From the NCBI GenBank assembly GCA_965216365.1, contig CBDCFT010000020.1, positions 62,001-126,000 on the forward strand: a stretch of DNA of 64,000 nt, in the 5' to 3' direction. This document shows, in pieces, positions 8,008 to 16,491 of this stretch. Each line of letters opens with the position of its first letter. Within the stretch, counting starts at the first letter, position 1. A program made the position numbers and the translations under genes. A model generated the notes under the pieces. It had not been told where the DNA came from, ran no database searches, and saw nothing but the letters and a program-made list of their open reading frames with translations. Source of the DNA: CBDCFT01 sp965216365 (lineage in GTDB: Bacteria > Pseudomonadota > Gammaproteobacteria > Arenicellales > CBDCFT01).

Positions 8008-8631
8008 AAAAATATCGCTTAAGGTTTGAAGCTCGTGAATTCGATCCAATCGAAACGATCGAAAGTCGTTTCGTAGTTCGCACCAGGAAATCAGCAACCA
8101 AACCGGGCCATAGTAAGACAGACCCAACGGGCGCACCGTTCTGTTAGTTGCGTTACCTTCGACATCGCGATAGTCAAAACGAATTTTATTGTGTTGGCGT
8201 ATTGCTATCCGAAGTTCGCGCAGGTCAAACGATAGGGGTTCAGAGAAATGATCACTTGGTGCCAGTAGCGCGGTTTCCGCCATGTGCCGTTTGAGACGTT
8301 CTGGAATAACCGTCTCTACTTTCGCTAACACATTCGCCGCGGCTTCGGCCAGTTCTTCATCAGCCCAGGATTCGACTATGCGAGCGCCCAGTACTAACGC
8401 TTCAATTTCCTGTTCGTCAAACATTAGCGGTGGCAGGTCAAAACCCTTGCGTAATACATAGCCAATGCCCGCCTCGCCTTCAATCGGCACACCGCTTGCC
8501 ATAAGATCGCTGATGTCACGATATATTGTCCGTTCTGATACCTCTAATTCATCGGCCAGATCGTGAGCGCGAACCAACTTGCGACGGCGCAAAATTTGAA
8601 TAATATCGAACAGTCGATCAGCTCGTCGCAT
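7954..8631 (-). CDS. HTH/WYL-domain transcriptional regulator, YafY family
   Basis: This 225-aa protein has an N-terminal DeoR-like helix-turn-helix (about 5-60; ADRLFDIIQILRRRKLVRAHDLADELEVSERTIYRDI). A WYL ligand-sensing domain follows (about 140-205; IRFDYRDVEG, then VRPLGLSYYGPVWLLISWCELR). Two perfect or near-perfect TGACAC/GTGTCA palindromes lie just upstream, in the divergent region with the DUF1127 gene, which suggests autoregulation. The same palindrome precedes the LysE exporter at 19.2 kb, so that gene is a likely regulon member. The 3' end is duplicated 1.6 kb away. Confidence 0.9.
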   Translation of the reverse strand: MRRADRLFDIIQILRRRKLVRAHDLADELEVSERTIYRDISDLMASGVPIEGEAGIGYVLRKGFDLPPLMFDEQEIEALVLGARIVESWADEELAEAAANVLAKVETVIPERLKRHMAETALLAPSDHFSEPLSFDLRELRIAIRQHNKIRFDYRDVEGNATNRTVRPLGLSYYGPVWLLISWCELRNDFRSFRLDRIHELQTLSDIFHLEPGKTLNDFLKRDTE

Positions 8632-8667
8632 GCACTCCTCCGGTCAGGTCAGTATTGTGAATGAACC

Positions 8668-8690
8668 CTACTGACACCCTGTGTCAGTAG
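8668..8690. promoter_or_regulatory. Probable WYL-regulator operator 1
   Basis: CTACTGACAC and GTGTCAGTAG form perfect 10-base arms around a 3-base centre. The site is about 40 bases upstream of the WYL regulator start. It shares its arms with the site at 19260-19283, which supports a shared regulator. Confidence 0.75.
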
Positions 8691-8712
8691 TCAACTGTTT
8701 GTGAGAATTCCC

Positions 8713-8730
8713 CTGACACCATGTTGTCAG
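8713..8730. promoter_or_regulatory. Probable WYL-regulator operator 2
   Basis: CTGACAC and TTGTCAG around CATG give a second, slightly imperfect copy of the palindrome, followed by TAG as in the other copies. It lies about 25 bases after operator 1. Together they could control both the regulator and the divergent DUF1127 gene. Confidence 0.65.
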
Positions 8731-8813
8731 TAGCAACCCATTAACATACGTCTCCCGGTGAAGATTGATGTTTCGACATCGAAAAATCACGATTAATAAA
8801 CGGAGATATGACC

Positions 8814-9065
8814 ATGACAATCAAGTTAGTGCAACAAGTAATCGAGTCGCTTAAATTTCGACATGAGTGCAGGAAAGGCATCAACATGCTGATGCAACTG
8901 GACGACCACATGCTGCAAGATATAGGCATTAGTCGTTACGACATAGAGTCTACAGTGAAAAATCAGTTAAGACTGAAATACTGCATGCGGGATACAAAAG
9001 CTGAAACACACAATCCTGAAAAATGCCATCATGCGAGTAGAATACTGGCAACAGCCTCGCAGTAA
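8814..9065 (+). CDS. DUF1127 small protein
   Basis: This 83-aa protein carries the DUF1127 core (about 15-50: a leucine- and arginine-rich helix, then MLQLDDHMLQDIGISRYDIE). A variable, basic C-terminal tail follows. DUF1127 proteins are small, Arg-rich proteins linked to RNA maturation and phosphate or amino-acid metabolism in alphaproteobacteria; no precise role is known here. The ATG at 8814 was chosen over 8808 because GGAG at 8802 is correctly spaced for it. It is divergent from the WYL regulator and may be under its operators. Confidence 0.75.
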   Translation: MTIKLVQQVIESLKFRHECRKGINMLMQLDDHMLQDIGISRYDIESTVKNQLRLKYCMRDTKAETHNPEKCHHASRILATASQ

Positions 9066-9085
9066 TCAAGGTACCCATCAGCCCT

Positions 9086-9925
9086 ATGAACCAGCAACAA
9101 AAATGCGAACGATTTCGTTCACTGCATGAGAGTCCCGATACTTTCATAATGCCAAATCCGTGGGATGCGGGCACCACCCGCATTCTGACATCACTCGGAT
9201 TCGAAGCACTCGCCACAACAAGCGCGGGCATGGCGCATTCGCTGGGTTTAAGAGATGGCTCAGTATCGCAAGAACAGGCGCTAACGCATTGCCGCACCAT
9301 TGTTAACGCTACCGACCTTCCCGTCTCGGCCGATCTTGAAAAAGGATTTGGCGACACAGCGCAAGACGTCGCGAGAACAATAATTGATGCTGCCGCAACA
9401 GGTTTGGCGGGTTGTTCCATCGAAGATCATACCGGACGACCCGCTGATCCTATTTTTGAATTCAATTTAGCCGTTGAACGCATTCAGGCGGCAGTAGAAG
9501 CAAAGCAAGACTTGCCGTTTGACTTCGTGCTGACCGCCCGCTGCGAAAACTTCTTATGGGATCGCCCTGACCTTGACGATACTATTAAACGACTGCGAGC
9601 ATTCGAAGAAGCGGGTGCGGATGTACTCTATGCGCCGAGGCTTCCAGACCTTGAATCGATTCGTACTGTTTGCTCATCAGTTAGCAAACCAGTCAATGTT
9701 GTTATGGGATTGCCCGGTAACACTATTGAGCTGAAAGAACTCGCAGATGCGGGCGTTAAACGAATAAGTGTAGGTTCGGCCCTTTCTCGATTGGTTTACG
9801 GTAATTTTGTTCGAGCAGCGAAAGAAATGAAAGAACAAGGAACATTCAAATTCTCATTGAATGTCATTGGTTTCTCTGAATTAGAGGGATATTTCGTCGA
9901 ATTCGAAAATAACGAGAACAATTAA
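9086..9925 (+). CDS. Isocitrate lyase/PEP mutase superfamily protein
   Basis: This 279-aa protein belongs to the PEP mutase/isocitrate lyase superfamily of C-C or C-P bond lyases with a TIM-barrel fold and Mg2+. The N-terminus (FIMPNPWDAGTTRIL, then ALATTSAGMAHSLG) and the GCSIEDHTG and VLTARCENF segments are typical. Members of this subgroup are usually annotated as oxaloacetate decarboxylase-like or 2-methylisocitrate lyase-like; the substrate cannot be deduced. The isocitrate lyase signature KKCGH is absent, so it is not glyoxylate-cycle AceA. It lies 20 bases after the DUF1127 gene and tail-to-tail with the PucR-type regulator. Confidence 0.85.
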   Translation: MNQQQKCERFRSLHESPDTFIMPNPWDAGTTRILTSLGFEALATTSAGMAHSLGLRDGSVSQEQALTHCRTIVNATDLPVSADLEKGFGDTAQDVARTIIDAAATGLAGCSIEDHTGRPADPIFEFNLAVERIQAAVEAKQDLPFDFVLTARCENFLWDRPDLDDTIKRLRAFEEAGADVLYAPRLPDLESIRTVCSSVSKPVNVVMGLPGNTIELKELADAGVKRISVGSALSRLVYGNFVRAAKEMKEQGTFKFSLNVIGFSELEGYFVEFENNENN

Positions 9926-9930
9926 GACCC

Positions 9931-11244
9931 TTAGCCCTCGCGTACATGGCGATTGGTCAAGTGTTTCCCACAATCAACAACAATAAGTAATTCGGTTAAC
10001 GGGTGATAAGATTTTGCATCTAAATCTGTAATGTCCTGAATTTTTTGCAACCTGGAATAAATCGTATTGGGGTGCACCGATAATTTTTCCGCGGCTTGTA
10101 GAACATTCATATTGGCATCAGCATAAGCACGTAAGGTCGCGACCAATGCACCACGGGCTTTTTCATCAGCCAAAAACAATTCGCTCGACCATGACGGCAA
10201 TGCGCGTTGAAATTCTTCGCCTGCCAGATGCAACATCAAACGTTGGGTCGGTATTTCAGAAAATTGTACGACTCGATTGCTCACGTTGGCGAGTTCAATC
10301 GCAAGTAGTGCCTCTTTATGCGCGGCGGGAATCCGTGCCGTGGAAGGCGCGTCGTCGCTGATTCCAATAAGGACCGCCGTGCCAAGCATGGATATCTTGG
10401 CCTTTATAGCCTTAGCTAATTCAGTATGTGGTGCAGTCCACCCGGACACACGTCGTACATCCGAACACACCATGGTCACTTTGTTGTTACGTATATCAAT
10501 CAGACGTCGTGCTGCCGAGCTGTATAGAGCCTTGTCGATGGCATCGGCTAATCGACGGGCACGATTCGGATTGAGCATTTCAGCAGGATCGACGGACTGA
10601 GCCAACACGACGCAAAACGATTGACGTCTGTCCAGATACCCGGCGTTGCGCAATATTTTTGCAACACGACCATCCGATTCGTCATAGCCGTCGAGTAAAA
10701 TGGTAAGCAACTCAGCACGCTGATCGCCTTCAACATCAGCCAGCAAACGGGACTGGGCCAGGTAAGCGCTCGCGAAGATCGTGCTGATCGTATCGGTGTA
10801 CTCCATTGTAAAATCCGCTACCGCAGCAACGTTAGCTGCGGTATCTTTTGCGGACGATGCAGCAGTTAAAGTTGCCTCACGCATCCAATGCGAAAAAACT
10901 TTGTGACCGCAACGATACGCGTGCAAAGTTGCTTCGAGGGGAAAACGCTGCTCAGCACGCCTGCGTGCGTGCTCTTGCACAAACGCGAAGTCTCCGACAG
11001 AGCCACCACCCAGCAAACGCAGTATCTCAACGGTGTGCTCCGGTCCGTGGCGAGCATGGTCCGACAAGATTTCCGGATTTTTTGACTCGGTGAAAGCCGG
11101 TATTTCAGCCAGTACTGCTTCAGCCAGTTCTTTATTTATAACCTCCACATTATTCGAGAGATGCTCAACAGCGGCCGCCAAAAAAGGACTGTCAAAAATG
11201 CGCTTTAGCGCGGCATTGAGTGTTTTCGTGTGGTAATCAGACAT
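9931..11244 (-). CDS. PucR/CdaR-family transcriptional regulator
   Basis: The product is about 437 aa. The C-terminal 60-70 residues form the PucR-type helix-turn-helix (LRAYADANMNVLQAAEKLSVHPNTIYSRLQKIQDI). A GGDEF-like CdaR middle domain (about 170-340) and a helical N-terminal RsbRD-like region precede it. Such proteins regulate purine, sugar-diacid or proline use; the inducer here is unknown. ATG 11244 was preferred to an upstream TTG at 11274, which adds ten non-conserved residues. The divergent neighbour is the YCII protein, with a 200-base spacer. Confidence 0.85.
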   Translation of the reverse strand: MSDYHTKTLNAALKRIFDSPFLAAAVEHLSNNVEVINKELAEAVLAEIPAFTESKNPEILSDHARHGPEHTVEILRLLGGGSVGDFAFVQEHARRRAEQRFPLEATLHAYRCGHKVFSHWMREATLTAASSAKDTAANVAAVADFTMEYTDTISTIFASAYLAQSRLLADVEGDQRAELLTILLDGYDESDGRVAKILRNAGYLDRRQSFCVVLAQSVDPAEMLNPNRARRLADAIDKALYSSAARRLIDIRNNKVTMVCSDVRRVSGWTAPHTELAKAIKAKISMLGTAVLIGISDDAPSTARIPAAHKEALLAIELANVSNRVVQFSEIPTQRLMLHLAGEEFQRALPSWSSELFLADEKARGALVATLRAYADANMNVLQAAEKLSVHPNTIYSRLQKIQDITDLDAKSYHPLTELLIVVDCGKHLTNRHVREG

Positions 11245-11439
11245 GGGGCTAATTGTGCAGTCTACACACTTCAAAGCTATAAATTAAGGCTAATCTCGCC
11301 AATGTAATGTCGAGTATATGGTGATAGTCTTTATTTCACTGGATACACTGGCCCAAGATAGCGGAAATAGTAACAACCCACTTTTCTCGATTTGAAAGCC
11401 AGATCCATGTTGAATCAAACCCAATAACAGGAGATAAAA

Positions 11440-11754
11440 ATGGCTAAATATTTATTTGTATATCACGGTGGCAGCAAACCCGAATCTGAAGACGAAATAG
11501 CAAAAGTGATGGATGCCTGGGGACAATGGCTTGGATCGATGGGCAGCGCCGTCGTCGATGGCGGGAACCCGGTCGGTATGTCTTCCACCGTTAACAGCGA
11601 TGGCAGTGTTACCAACAACGGTGGCGCCAATCCTGCAAGCGGATACAGCCTGATCGAAGCATCCGATGTCGATGACGCAATCGCAAAAGCCAAAGGTTGC
11701 CCTGTGCTTGACTCAGGTGGTTCAGTTGAACTCGCCGAAGCCTTCGACATGTAG
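11440..11754 (+). CDS. YCII-related domain protein
   Basis: This 104-aa single-domain protein of the YciI/DGPF family has a ferredoxin-like fold. It begins MAKYLFVYHGGSKPES and ends with a conserved ELAEAFDM. Members are small dimeric enzymes or accessory proteins without a settled role, sometimes found next to ECF sigma factors, which are absent here. An AGGAG lies upstream of the ATG. It is followed by a hairpin and then the MAPEG gene. Confidence 0.8.
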   Translation: MAKYLFVYHGGSKPESEDEIAKVMDAWGQWLGSMGSAVVDGGNPVGMSSTVNSDGSVTNNGGANPASGYSLIEASDVDDAIAKAKGCPVLDSGGSVELAEAFDM

Positions 11755-11795
11755 GAAATCAGTTATTCGTAAAACTTAAAAATTCTGTCCGATAT

Positions 11796-11817
11796 GCACC
11801 CACATGTTGGGTGCTTT
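11796..11817 (+). terminator. Possible weak intrinsic terminator
   Basis: GCACCCA and TGGGTGC form 7-base arms around CATGT, followed by TTT. The position after the YCII gene suits a terminator, but the U-tract is short, so read-through into the MAPEG gene is likely. Confidence 0.5.
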
Positions 11818-11856
11818 CGGCAAAATCCAACGATAAATTTCATTAAGGAGTAAAAC

Positions 11857-12300
11857 ATGGATAAGCTTGGTGACATCATTCCACTGATAACGGCTTATCA
11901 ACCGGCTCTAGTTGCATTAATCATTTTATGCCTCGCAGTATTGATACAAAGTTTTCTAGCAGGTATTTTGGGACTGGGTAAAAGCGACGAGGAACCGGGC
12001 AAACCGCTTAAAGGAACCCATAATGATCTTAGTTTTCGGATATTGCGCACTTACGCGAATTCCACGGAGAACCTGTCGATGTTTGGACTCACGGTGTTTC
12101 TTGCAATCGTTGCAGGGGTTTCACCGGCCTGGGTCAATTGGCTCGCCGGCGTCCACGTCGTCATCCGTCTGCTCTATTGGGCGATTTATTACAGCGGCAT
12201 CGGCAAAGTCGCCGGTGGACCACGCACAATGGCATACGCATCTGGCTTGCTCGCCAATTTTGTCCTTGCCGTTGTAACCGTGTTCGCTTTCCTTGGCTAG
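11857..12300 (+). CDS. MAPEG family membrane protein
   Basis: This 147-aa protein has four hydrophobic segments (about 14-38, 70-90, 92-115 and 122-145). It has the MAPEG pattern of eicosanoid/glutathione metabolism proteins, including RTYANSTENLSMFGL, close to the FxRxxxNxxE core of the family. In bacteria these integral membrane proteins are often glutathione-transferase-like or of unknown function. An AAGGAG precedes the ATG. The neighbouring genes (YCII, DUF899, GFA, VOC) have a detoxification flavour. Confidence 0.85.
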   Translation: MDKLGDIIPLITAYQPALVALIILCLAVLIQSFLAGILGLGKSDEEPGKPLKGTHNDLSFRILRTYANSTENLSMFGLTVFLAIVAGVSPAWVNWLAGVHVVIRLLYWAIYYSGIGKVAGGPRTMAYASGLLANFVLAVVTVFAFLG

Positions 12301-12366
12301 CCTGCCGAATTGTTCGTTATTCCCAATCAAGATTTTCCGATTCATCATGTTATGAGGGTGTGAACC

Positions 12367-13101
12367 ATGCGAAATCACAAAGTTGTTTCATCGAATGAAT
12401 GGCTTATGGCACGCAAAGAACTACTCATCAAAGAAAAAGAGCTTTCGCGGTTACGCGATGAGTTGACCGCCGACCGTCAAGCATTACCATGGGAAAAAGT
12501 AAACAAAGATTATCATTTTCAAAGCACGAACGGCGAAGAAACACTCGCCGATCTGTTTGGCGATCACAGCCAGTTGATCGTCTATCACTTTATGTTCGAC
12601 CCTGAGTGGGATGAAGGGTGTAAGTCCTGTTCTTTCTTGGCCGACCACTACGCTCCCTCGGTTATCCATTTGGAACATCGTGATGTAGCACTGGTTACCG
12701 TGTCACTAGCGCCGTTGGAGAAACTCGAAGCATTCAAACGACGGATGAATTGGGATTTCAAGTGGGTTTCCTCGCTTGGTAGCGACTTTAATCGTAATTT
12801 CCATGTCACATTCACTCAAGAAGAAATCGAGCAGAACAAAGCTTTTTATAACTATCAAGAAAGCGCTACGTTTCCGGTAAGAGAAGCACCGGGCATCAGT
12901 GTTTTTTACAAAGATGACGCCGGTACGATTTACCACACCTACTCCGCTTACGCGCGTGGTCTAGAGAATTTTATCGGCACTTATACGCTACTCGACATTG
13001 TTCCAAAGGGGCGTGATGAAAGTAATCTTACCTATGGAATGGAGTGGCTACGACATAAAGATCGTTATGACGACCCCTCATTCATGGATCCATACTTATG
13101 A
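12367..13101 (+). CDS. DUF899 thioredoxin-like protein
   Basis: This 244-aa protein belongs to the DUF899/AhpC-TSA-like family. It has the typical N-terminal helix (VVSSNEWLMARKELLIKEKE) followed by a thioredoxin fold with FMFDPEWDEGCKSCSFLAD (CxxC near residues 85-88), VSLAPLEKLEAF, and a C-terminal segment ending RHKDRYDDP. The family is predicted redox-active but uncharacterised. The gene starts 66 bases after the MAPEG gene. Confidence 0.88.
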   Translation: MRNHKVVSSNEWLMARKELLIKEKELSRLRDELTADRQALPWEKVNKDYHFQSTNGEETLADLFGDHSQLIVYHFMFDPEWDEGCKSCSFLADHYAPSVIHLEHRDVALVTVSLAPLEKLEAFKRRMNWDFKWVSSLGSDFNRNFHVTFTQEEIEQNKAFYNYQESATFPVREAPGISVFYKDDAGTIYHTYSAYARGLENFIGTYTLLDIVPKGRDESNLTYGMEWLRHKDRYDDPSFMDPYL

Positions 13102-13135
13102 CGGGTCTATTCCAATGCGCTTCAAGGATATCAAC

Positions 13136-13759
13136 ATGAATATGAATGCACTTAAAGCAGCAGAGAAAAGTTTCCTAAATAAATACCCTGGTGGATTCAG
13201 GCATCCTGATCTAGTCGATATAGGCAAGAAGCATAAAATGGAACAACTGGAAAAAGCGGCAAAAGAGTGCTTCGCCAAGAAGAACTTCAACAACCCAAAT
13301 AATATTGTTTCCGAAACAGCCAAACTTGTGAATCGCTCAACTATGGTATCAATGTTTGAGAAACCGAAATTTAAAAGTATGGTGACAAATCTGACTAAAA
13401 AGGATAAGGAAACGATCACCGAATCGCTTTACGAACTTTTGCATGGAAAAGAAAAAGCCGGCTTTGAACTCTTTTTGTCAGAGCTTCGAAAAAGAAAACT
13501 GGCGAAATGGACGCTGGCGACAGTTGTTCAAACCTACTACCGCCCGCAAAAAGACATTCTGGTAAAACCAACGACGACCAAGCTCATCATCGACCAACTG
13601 GAACTGGATCTCGAATATAAATCCACCCCTACATGGGGTTTTTATAGCAAATACAGAAAATGCATTAACGAAATGAAGTCAAAAATTGACAAGGGCCTCG
13701 CGCCGAATAACCCTGCTTTTTGCGGATTTCTAATGATGAGCCTTGGAGAAAAACTTTAA
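13136..13759 (+). CDS. Hypothetical protein, lysine-rich
   Basis: This protein of about 207 aa is not recognised. It is rich in Lys and predicted mostly helical, with no signal peptide or membrane segment. The ATG at 13136 has AAGGAT eight bases upstream and was preferred to longer starts that would run back into the DUF899 gene in another frame. Conserved-looking blocks are a FRHPDLVDIGKKHKMEQLE segment near the start and a Trp/Tyr-rich stretch near the C-terminus. It is more AT-rich than its neighbours, which may mean recent acquisition. Confidence 0.6.
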   Translation: MNMNALKAAEKSFLNKYPGGFRHPDLVDIGKKHKMEQLEKAAKECFAKKNFNNPNNIVSETAKLVNRSTMVSMFEKPKFKSMVTNLTKKDKETITESLYELLHGKEKAGFELFLSELRKRKLAKWTLATVVQTYYRPQKDILVKPTTTKLIIDQLELDLEYKSTPTWGFYSKYRKCINEMKSKIDKGLAPNNPAFCGFLMMSLGEKL

Positions 13760-13779
13760 TCTCTAAGGGTCGAATTCCC

Positions 13780-13841
13780 CGCCCCTTGGGGCGAGATGGA
13801 AAGCTACATTATCAATACCCCGTATAGCTTGCTGCGGGGTA
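13780..13841 (+). terminator. Two hairpins after the hypothetical gene
   Basis: CGCCCC-TT-GGGGCG (13780-13793) is followed by TACCCCG/CGGGGTA arms at 13816-13822 and 13835-13841, with a T-rich run after the second. They sit between the rightward hypothetical gene and the leftward MerR gene and probably terminate transcription from one or both sides. Confidence 0.55.
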
Positions 13842-13904
13842 GTTTATTCAAAAAAAATAATTTTGTAGCTACTGATGAATTCACTACAATCGGCCGAGGA
13901 AGCT

Positions 13905-14726
13905 TTAGTCTGCTTTAATCGGTACGATGACTTCCGTGAGAAGCTGATCGATAGGTGTATCGGCGGGATCGTTTAGATAAATTTCGCGCATGGCCGCGGA
14001 CTGATCGTGACCACGCTCCTGCATCCAGGCGAATACGGCGTGATACGCCACACCGAGTTCCTCATAGGCGCCGCGATGAAGACACCAGGCGGCGGGTCCG
14101 CCTTCGAGAGTAACCAGTTCCGTATCAGGTGGAAGCTCATTGGTTTCAGAGGCACTGAGACAGATATGCACTTCCATTGCGCCGCCTGGTTGAGGCACTT
14201 CGTTAATACACATCACCAACTCCGGCACCTCGGAGCCAACCACATGCAAATCCTCCATCAACTTGTACACGGCATCAGCAGAGTCGGCAAGGATTCGTTC
14301 GATAGTAGTCTTTATTGTGCGTTTAACAACCCGGTATTCGGGTTCTATTCGTATTGCGACTTCATAAGGCAACAATGAACCTTCTTGCTTCAAACGTCTG
14401 ATTGACACAAGCGCTTGTTGTTTCAGCGCTAACTCTTTAGCTAATTGCTCTTCCTGTTGTTGCAGTATGGTTCCAATGGCCGCATTTTCCGATCGTAATA
14501 ACTCGCGGATTACAGGTAGTGAGATTTCCAGTGAGCGCAACATACCTATGATGACAGCAGTACGTGCTTGTTCACGGCTGTAATACCGATAACCGGTATG
14601 AGGATCAACATAGGACGGAACCAACAGCCCTTGATCGGCGTAATGGCGTAAGGCCTTGATGCTCAATCGGCAACTCGCAGCGAAGCGGCCGATTGGCATC
14701 AAGTTTGACTGACCATCCTCAGACAT
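13905..14726 (-). CDS. MerR-family regulator with GyrI-like effector domain
   Basis: This 273-aa protein has an N-terminal MerR winged helix (about 8-76; IGRFAASCRLSIKALRHYADQGLLVPSYVDPHTGYRYYS), a linking coiled-coil dimerisation helix (about 80-115), and a GyrI-like small-molecule binding domain (about 120-270). This is the BltR/TipA-S-like layout used to sense lipophilic drugs or dyes. It is the second gene of an apparent operon behind the VOC protein, 21 bases apart. A MerR-type promoter lies upstream of that gene, so the pair is probably autoregulated. Confidence 0.9.
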   Translation of the reverse strand: MSEDGQSNLMPIGRFAASCRLSIKALRHYADQGLLVPSYVDPHTGYRYYSREQARTAVIIGMLRSLEISLPVIRELLRSENAAIGTILQQQEEQLAKELALKQQALVSIRRLKQEGSLLPYEVAIRIEPEYRVVKRTIKTTIERILADSADAVYKLMEDLHVVGSEVPELVMCINEVPQPGGAMEVHICLSASETNELPPDTELVTLEGGPAAWCLHRGAYEELGVAYHAVFAWMQERGHDQSAAMREIYLNDPADTPIDQLLTEVIVPIKAD

Positions 14727-14747
14727 CAGTTCAATCGTTTACGCTAT

Positions 14748-15152
14748 TTAGTCTTGATAGTGCTCTGAAAACGCTTCCGATGGCGGAATCATCTTGACCA
14801 CATCCACCAGCAGCCCATTGGGATCGACTACCATGAAATGGCGTTGTCCCCATTCCTCATCACGCAAGTCCAATGCAATATTAAGCCCCAATTCTTGGGC
14901 CTTGTTGTAATATTGATCAGCATCATCGACTTCCAGGGTAATAACCACGCCATTGGGAACTTCCTGGAAATTTGTAGGCACACTGGGATGACCCATCTTG
15001 ACGAATGCAATCTGCAGAAACTCATTTTTAGATGATTGTAGCTGCACATACCAATCAATCTCAAATGCAGCCGTCAAACCAAACAAAGATTGATAAAAAT
15101 TCTGGTTGTCTGAAACAGACTTTACACAAATAACAGGAAACAAACTATTCAT
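14748..15152 (-). CDS. VOC-superfamily protein (glyoxalase/bleomycin resistance fold)
   Basis: This 134-aa single VOC domain has two beta-alpha-beta-beta-beta modules. It starts VICVKSVSDNQNFYQSLFGL and ends in a GQRHFMVVDPNGLLVDVV segment. It is closest in layout to bleomycin-resistance/glyoxalase-like proteins that bind or modify small molecules; the substrate is unknown. It is first in the operon with the MerR/GyrI regulator and preceded by a MerR-type promoter. Confidence 0.88.
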   Translation of the reverse strand: MNSLFPVICVKSVSDNQNFYQSLFGLTAAFEIDWYVQLQSSKNEFLQIAFVKMGHPSVPTNFQEVPNGVVITLEVDDADQYYNKAQELGLNIALDLRDEEWGQRHFMVVDPNGLLVDVVKMIPPSEAFSEHYQD

Positions 15153-15197
15153 TTTCGTTACTCCAGTTGAAGGTTGGTAAAATTACACAACAACTGC

Positions 15198-15228
15198 AGC
15201 ATGCGATCTCCCGTAACGGGAGAGTCAA
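15198..15228 (-). promoter_or_regulatory. MerR-type promoter/operator of the VOC-MerR operon
   Basis: On the minus strand TTGACT (15228-15223) is followed by a dyad, TCTCCCGT and ACGGGAGA around one base (15207-15223). A weak -10 comes after an over-long spacer of 19-20 bases. A dyad set within an extended spacer is the signature of promoters activated by MerR-family proteins. The gene for such a protein is the second in this operon. Confidence 0.75.
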
Positions 15229-15366
15229 GTCCTTTCTGATTTGTTCAAGATCTGTTTAAAACGCATCGATTTGTGTTTCACAATCGATTGCGGATCGAGC
15301 AACAACAAAACTATTTAAACATTGTAGGATGTGTGCCGTCCAAATAATTGGAGATACATAATTTCT

Positions 15367-15816
15367 CTACTTTGATCTCTGCCACGCTCTAAACAGTTCC
15401 TGAAAATCCGGTGGGTTGGTAGGATATATCAAACATTGTTCGTCAAGCTTCATCCACGGCTGAACGTCGTCACTCCAGATGTGAGCAATCGGGCGAAGAG
15501 ATTTTGTATTGTTCAACGTACCTGGTTTGATACTTATCAAACCATCCTGCCCTGCCTGTCGATGAAATACTCTGGCTCCACACTCAGGACAAAACTGACA
15601 AATCATTTTCTTTCCACTCGCCGTATTACGAACCCAATCCTTAAGCACGCCAGCGACTTCTACGCTTGTCGGCGCTACCCATAATGCCATACCGAATGCG
15701 CTGGCCGACTGTCGTTGGCATTCCTTGCAGTGACAGGCGAATAATGCTCGTGACTTACCGACAATGCGATAAGTAACCTGCCCGCATTGACAGCGTCCCT
15801 CGAAGAGTTCGTTCAC
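15367..15816 (-). CDS. GFA-family zinc protein (glutathione-dependent formaldehyde-activating-like)
   Basis: This 149-aa protein of the Gfa/CENP-V fold has zinc ligands CxC (9, 11), CHCxxC (28, 30, 33) and a C-terminal CPEC motif (76, 79). Gfa of Paracoccus was proposed to speed S-hydroxymethylglutathione formation, but most family members are of uncertain role. In a window full of formaldehyde-yielding demethylases that role is plausible but not shown. The start ATG has a possible GAGGG upstream. A fragment of a homocitrate/isopropylmalate synthase ends three bases before it. Confidence 0.85.
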   Translation of the reverse strand: MNELFEGRCQCGQVTYRIVGKSRALFACHCKECQRQSASAFGMALWVAPTSVEVAGVLKDWVRNTASGKKMICQFCPECGARVFHRQAGQDGLISIKPGTLNNTKSLRPIAHIWSDDVQPWMKLDEQCLIYPTNPPDFQELFRAWQRSK

Positions 15817-15819
15817 TGT

Positions 15820-16262
15820 TTACCACCCAAAATACGACACGTTGCTTAGTATTCGGAGACAATCAAGATTGGCGTTAATTTCAACATCAAGTTGGTCAGC
15901 TCTCTGATTGACTTGCTGCGCAACTTCAACGAGATCTATGTTGCCGCCGGCAGGACCCACACCATTTATCGTTTCTTCTACTTGCAATAGGCCGTTGGAG
16001 ATCGCCGCTATCGCGTTTTCGGTTGTGCGACCCAGATGATTGGATCCGTGAAATGACAACACAGCAACAGGTAGGTCTGGAATGAGGTCATATAAACTTC
16101 CAAACAATTTTTTTTATTTATTTGGGCGTAGCTGTTCTAGTGGTGTCTGAAATATTAATAATCTGCGCTCCAGCAAACTGCACCGTTGCGGTCAACGCCG
16201 CTAAAGAGACCATGTCGGCGCGAGGGATCAATGGCGAGGACAATACGAAGACGATTCCATAC
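15820..16262 (-). pseudogene. Fragment of a 2-isopropylmalate/homocitrate synthase-like HMGL-barrel gene
   Basis: The last 95 codons (ending at 15820) contain FHGSNHLGRTTENAIAAISNG and INGVGPAGGNIDL, the metal-binding and catalytic C-terminal part of the HMG-CoA-lyase/LeuA TIM barrel. A second frame immediately upstream carries GAQIINISDTTRTATPK, the DTTGxATP motif of the same family. The frame switch is at an A-rich run near 16110. N-terminal and regulatory parts are missing. It is clearly a decayed partial gene, not a functional enzyme. Confidence 0.8.
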
Positions 16263-16434
16263 GCTCACACATTATATCCACAACAGTCGTTAGTGGTATC
16301 TAGAAACATGGAGAATCTAGCCAATCTCATTCTTTGGAGAGTTAACTCAAGTTCAAACCACACCTTTTAAATTCACGAATTAGTTCAACTTCCCACATAA
16401 TAATCTTTCGCATTTTAAAGCACGAATAGCAATT

Positions 16435-16469
16435 AACATGTGCGAGGTCAGAATAACCTCGCACATGTT
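16435..16469. terminator. Long perfect hairpin, probable terminator
   Basis: AACATGTGCGAGGT and ACCTCGCACATGTT form 14-base arms around a 7-base loop, followed on the plus strand by a T-rich run. It is 22 bases beyond the stop of the leftward exported-protein gene, so it may act as its terminator or a bidirectional one. Confidence 0.7.
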
Positions 16470-16491
16470 TATCTTCTTTTAGAGTTTGGTT

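Noticed and set aside
12998..13135. Upstream extension of the 207-aa hypothetical gene
   Set aside because: It overlaps the DUF899 gene in another frame and has no ribosome site; the ATG at 13136 has one.
16122..16370. Plus-strand 82-codon frame
   Set aside because: It is antisense to the decayed synthase fragment and has no ribosome site or family.
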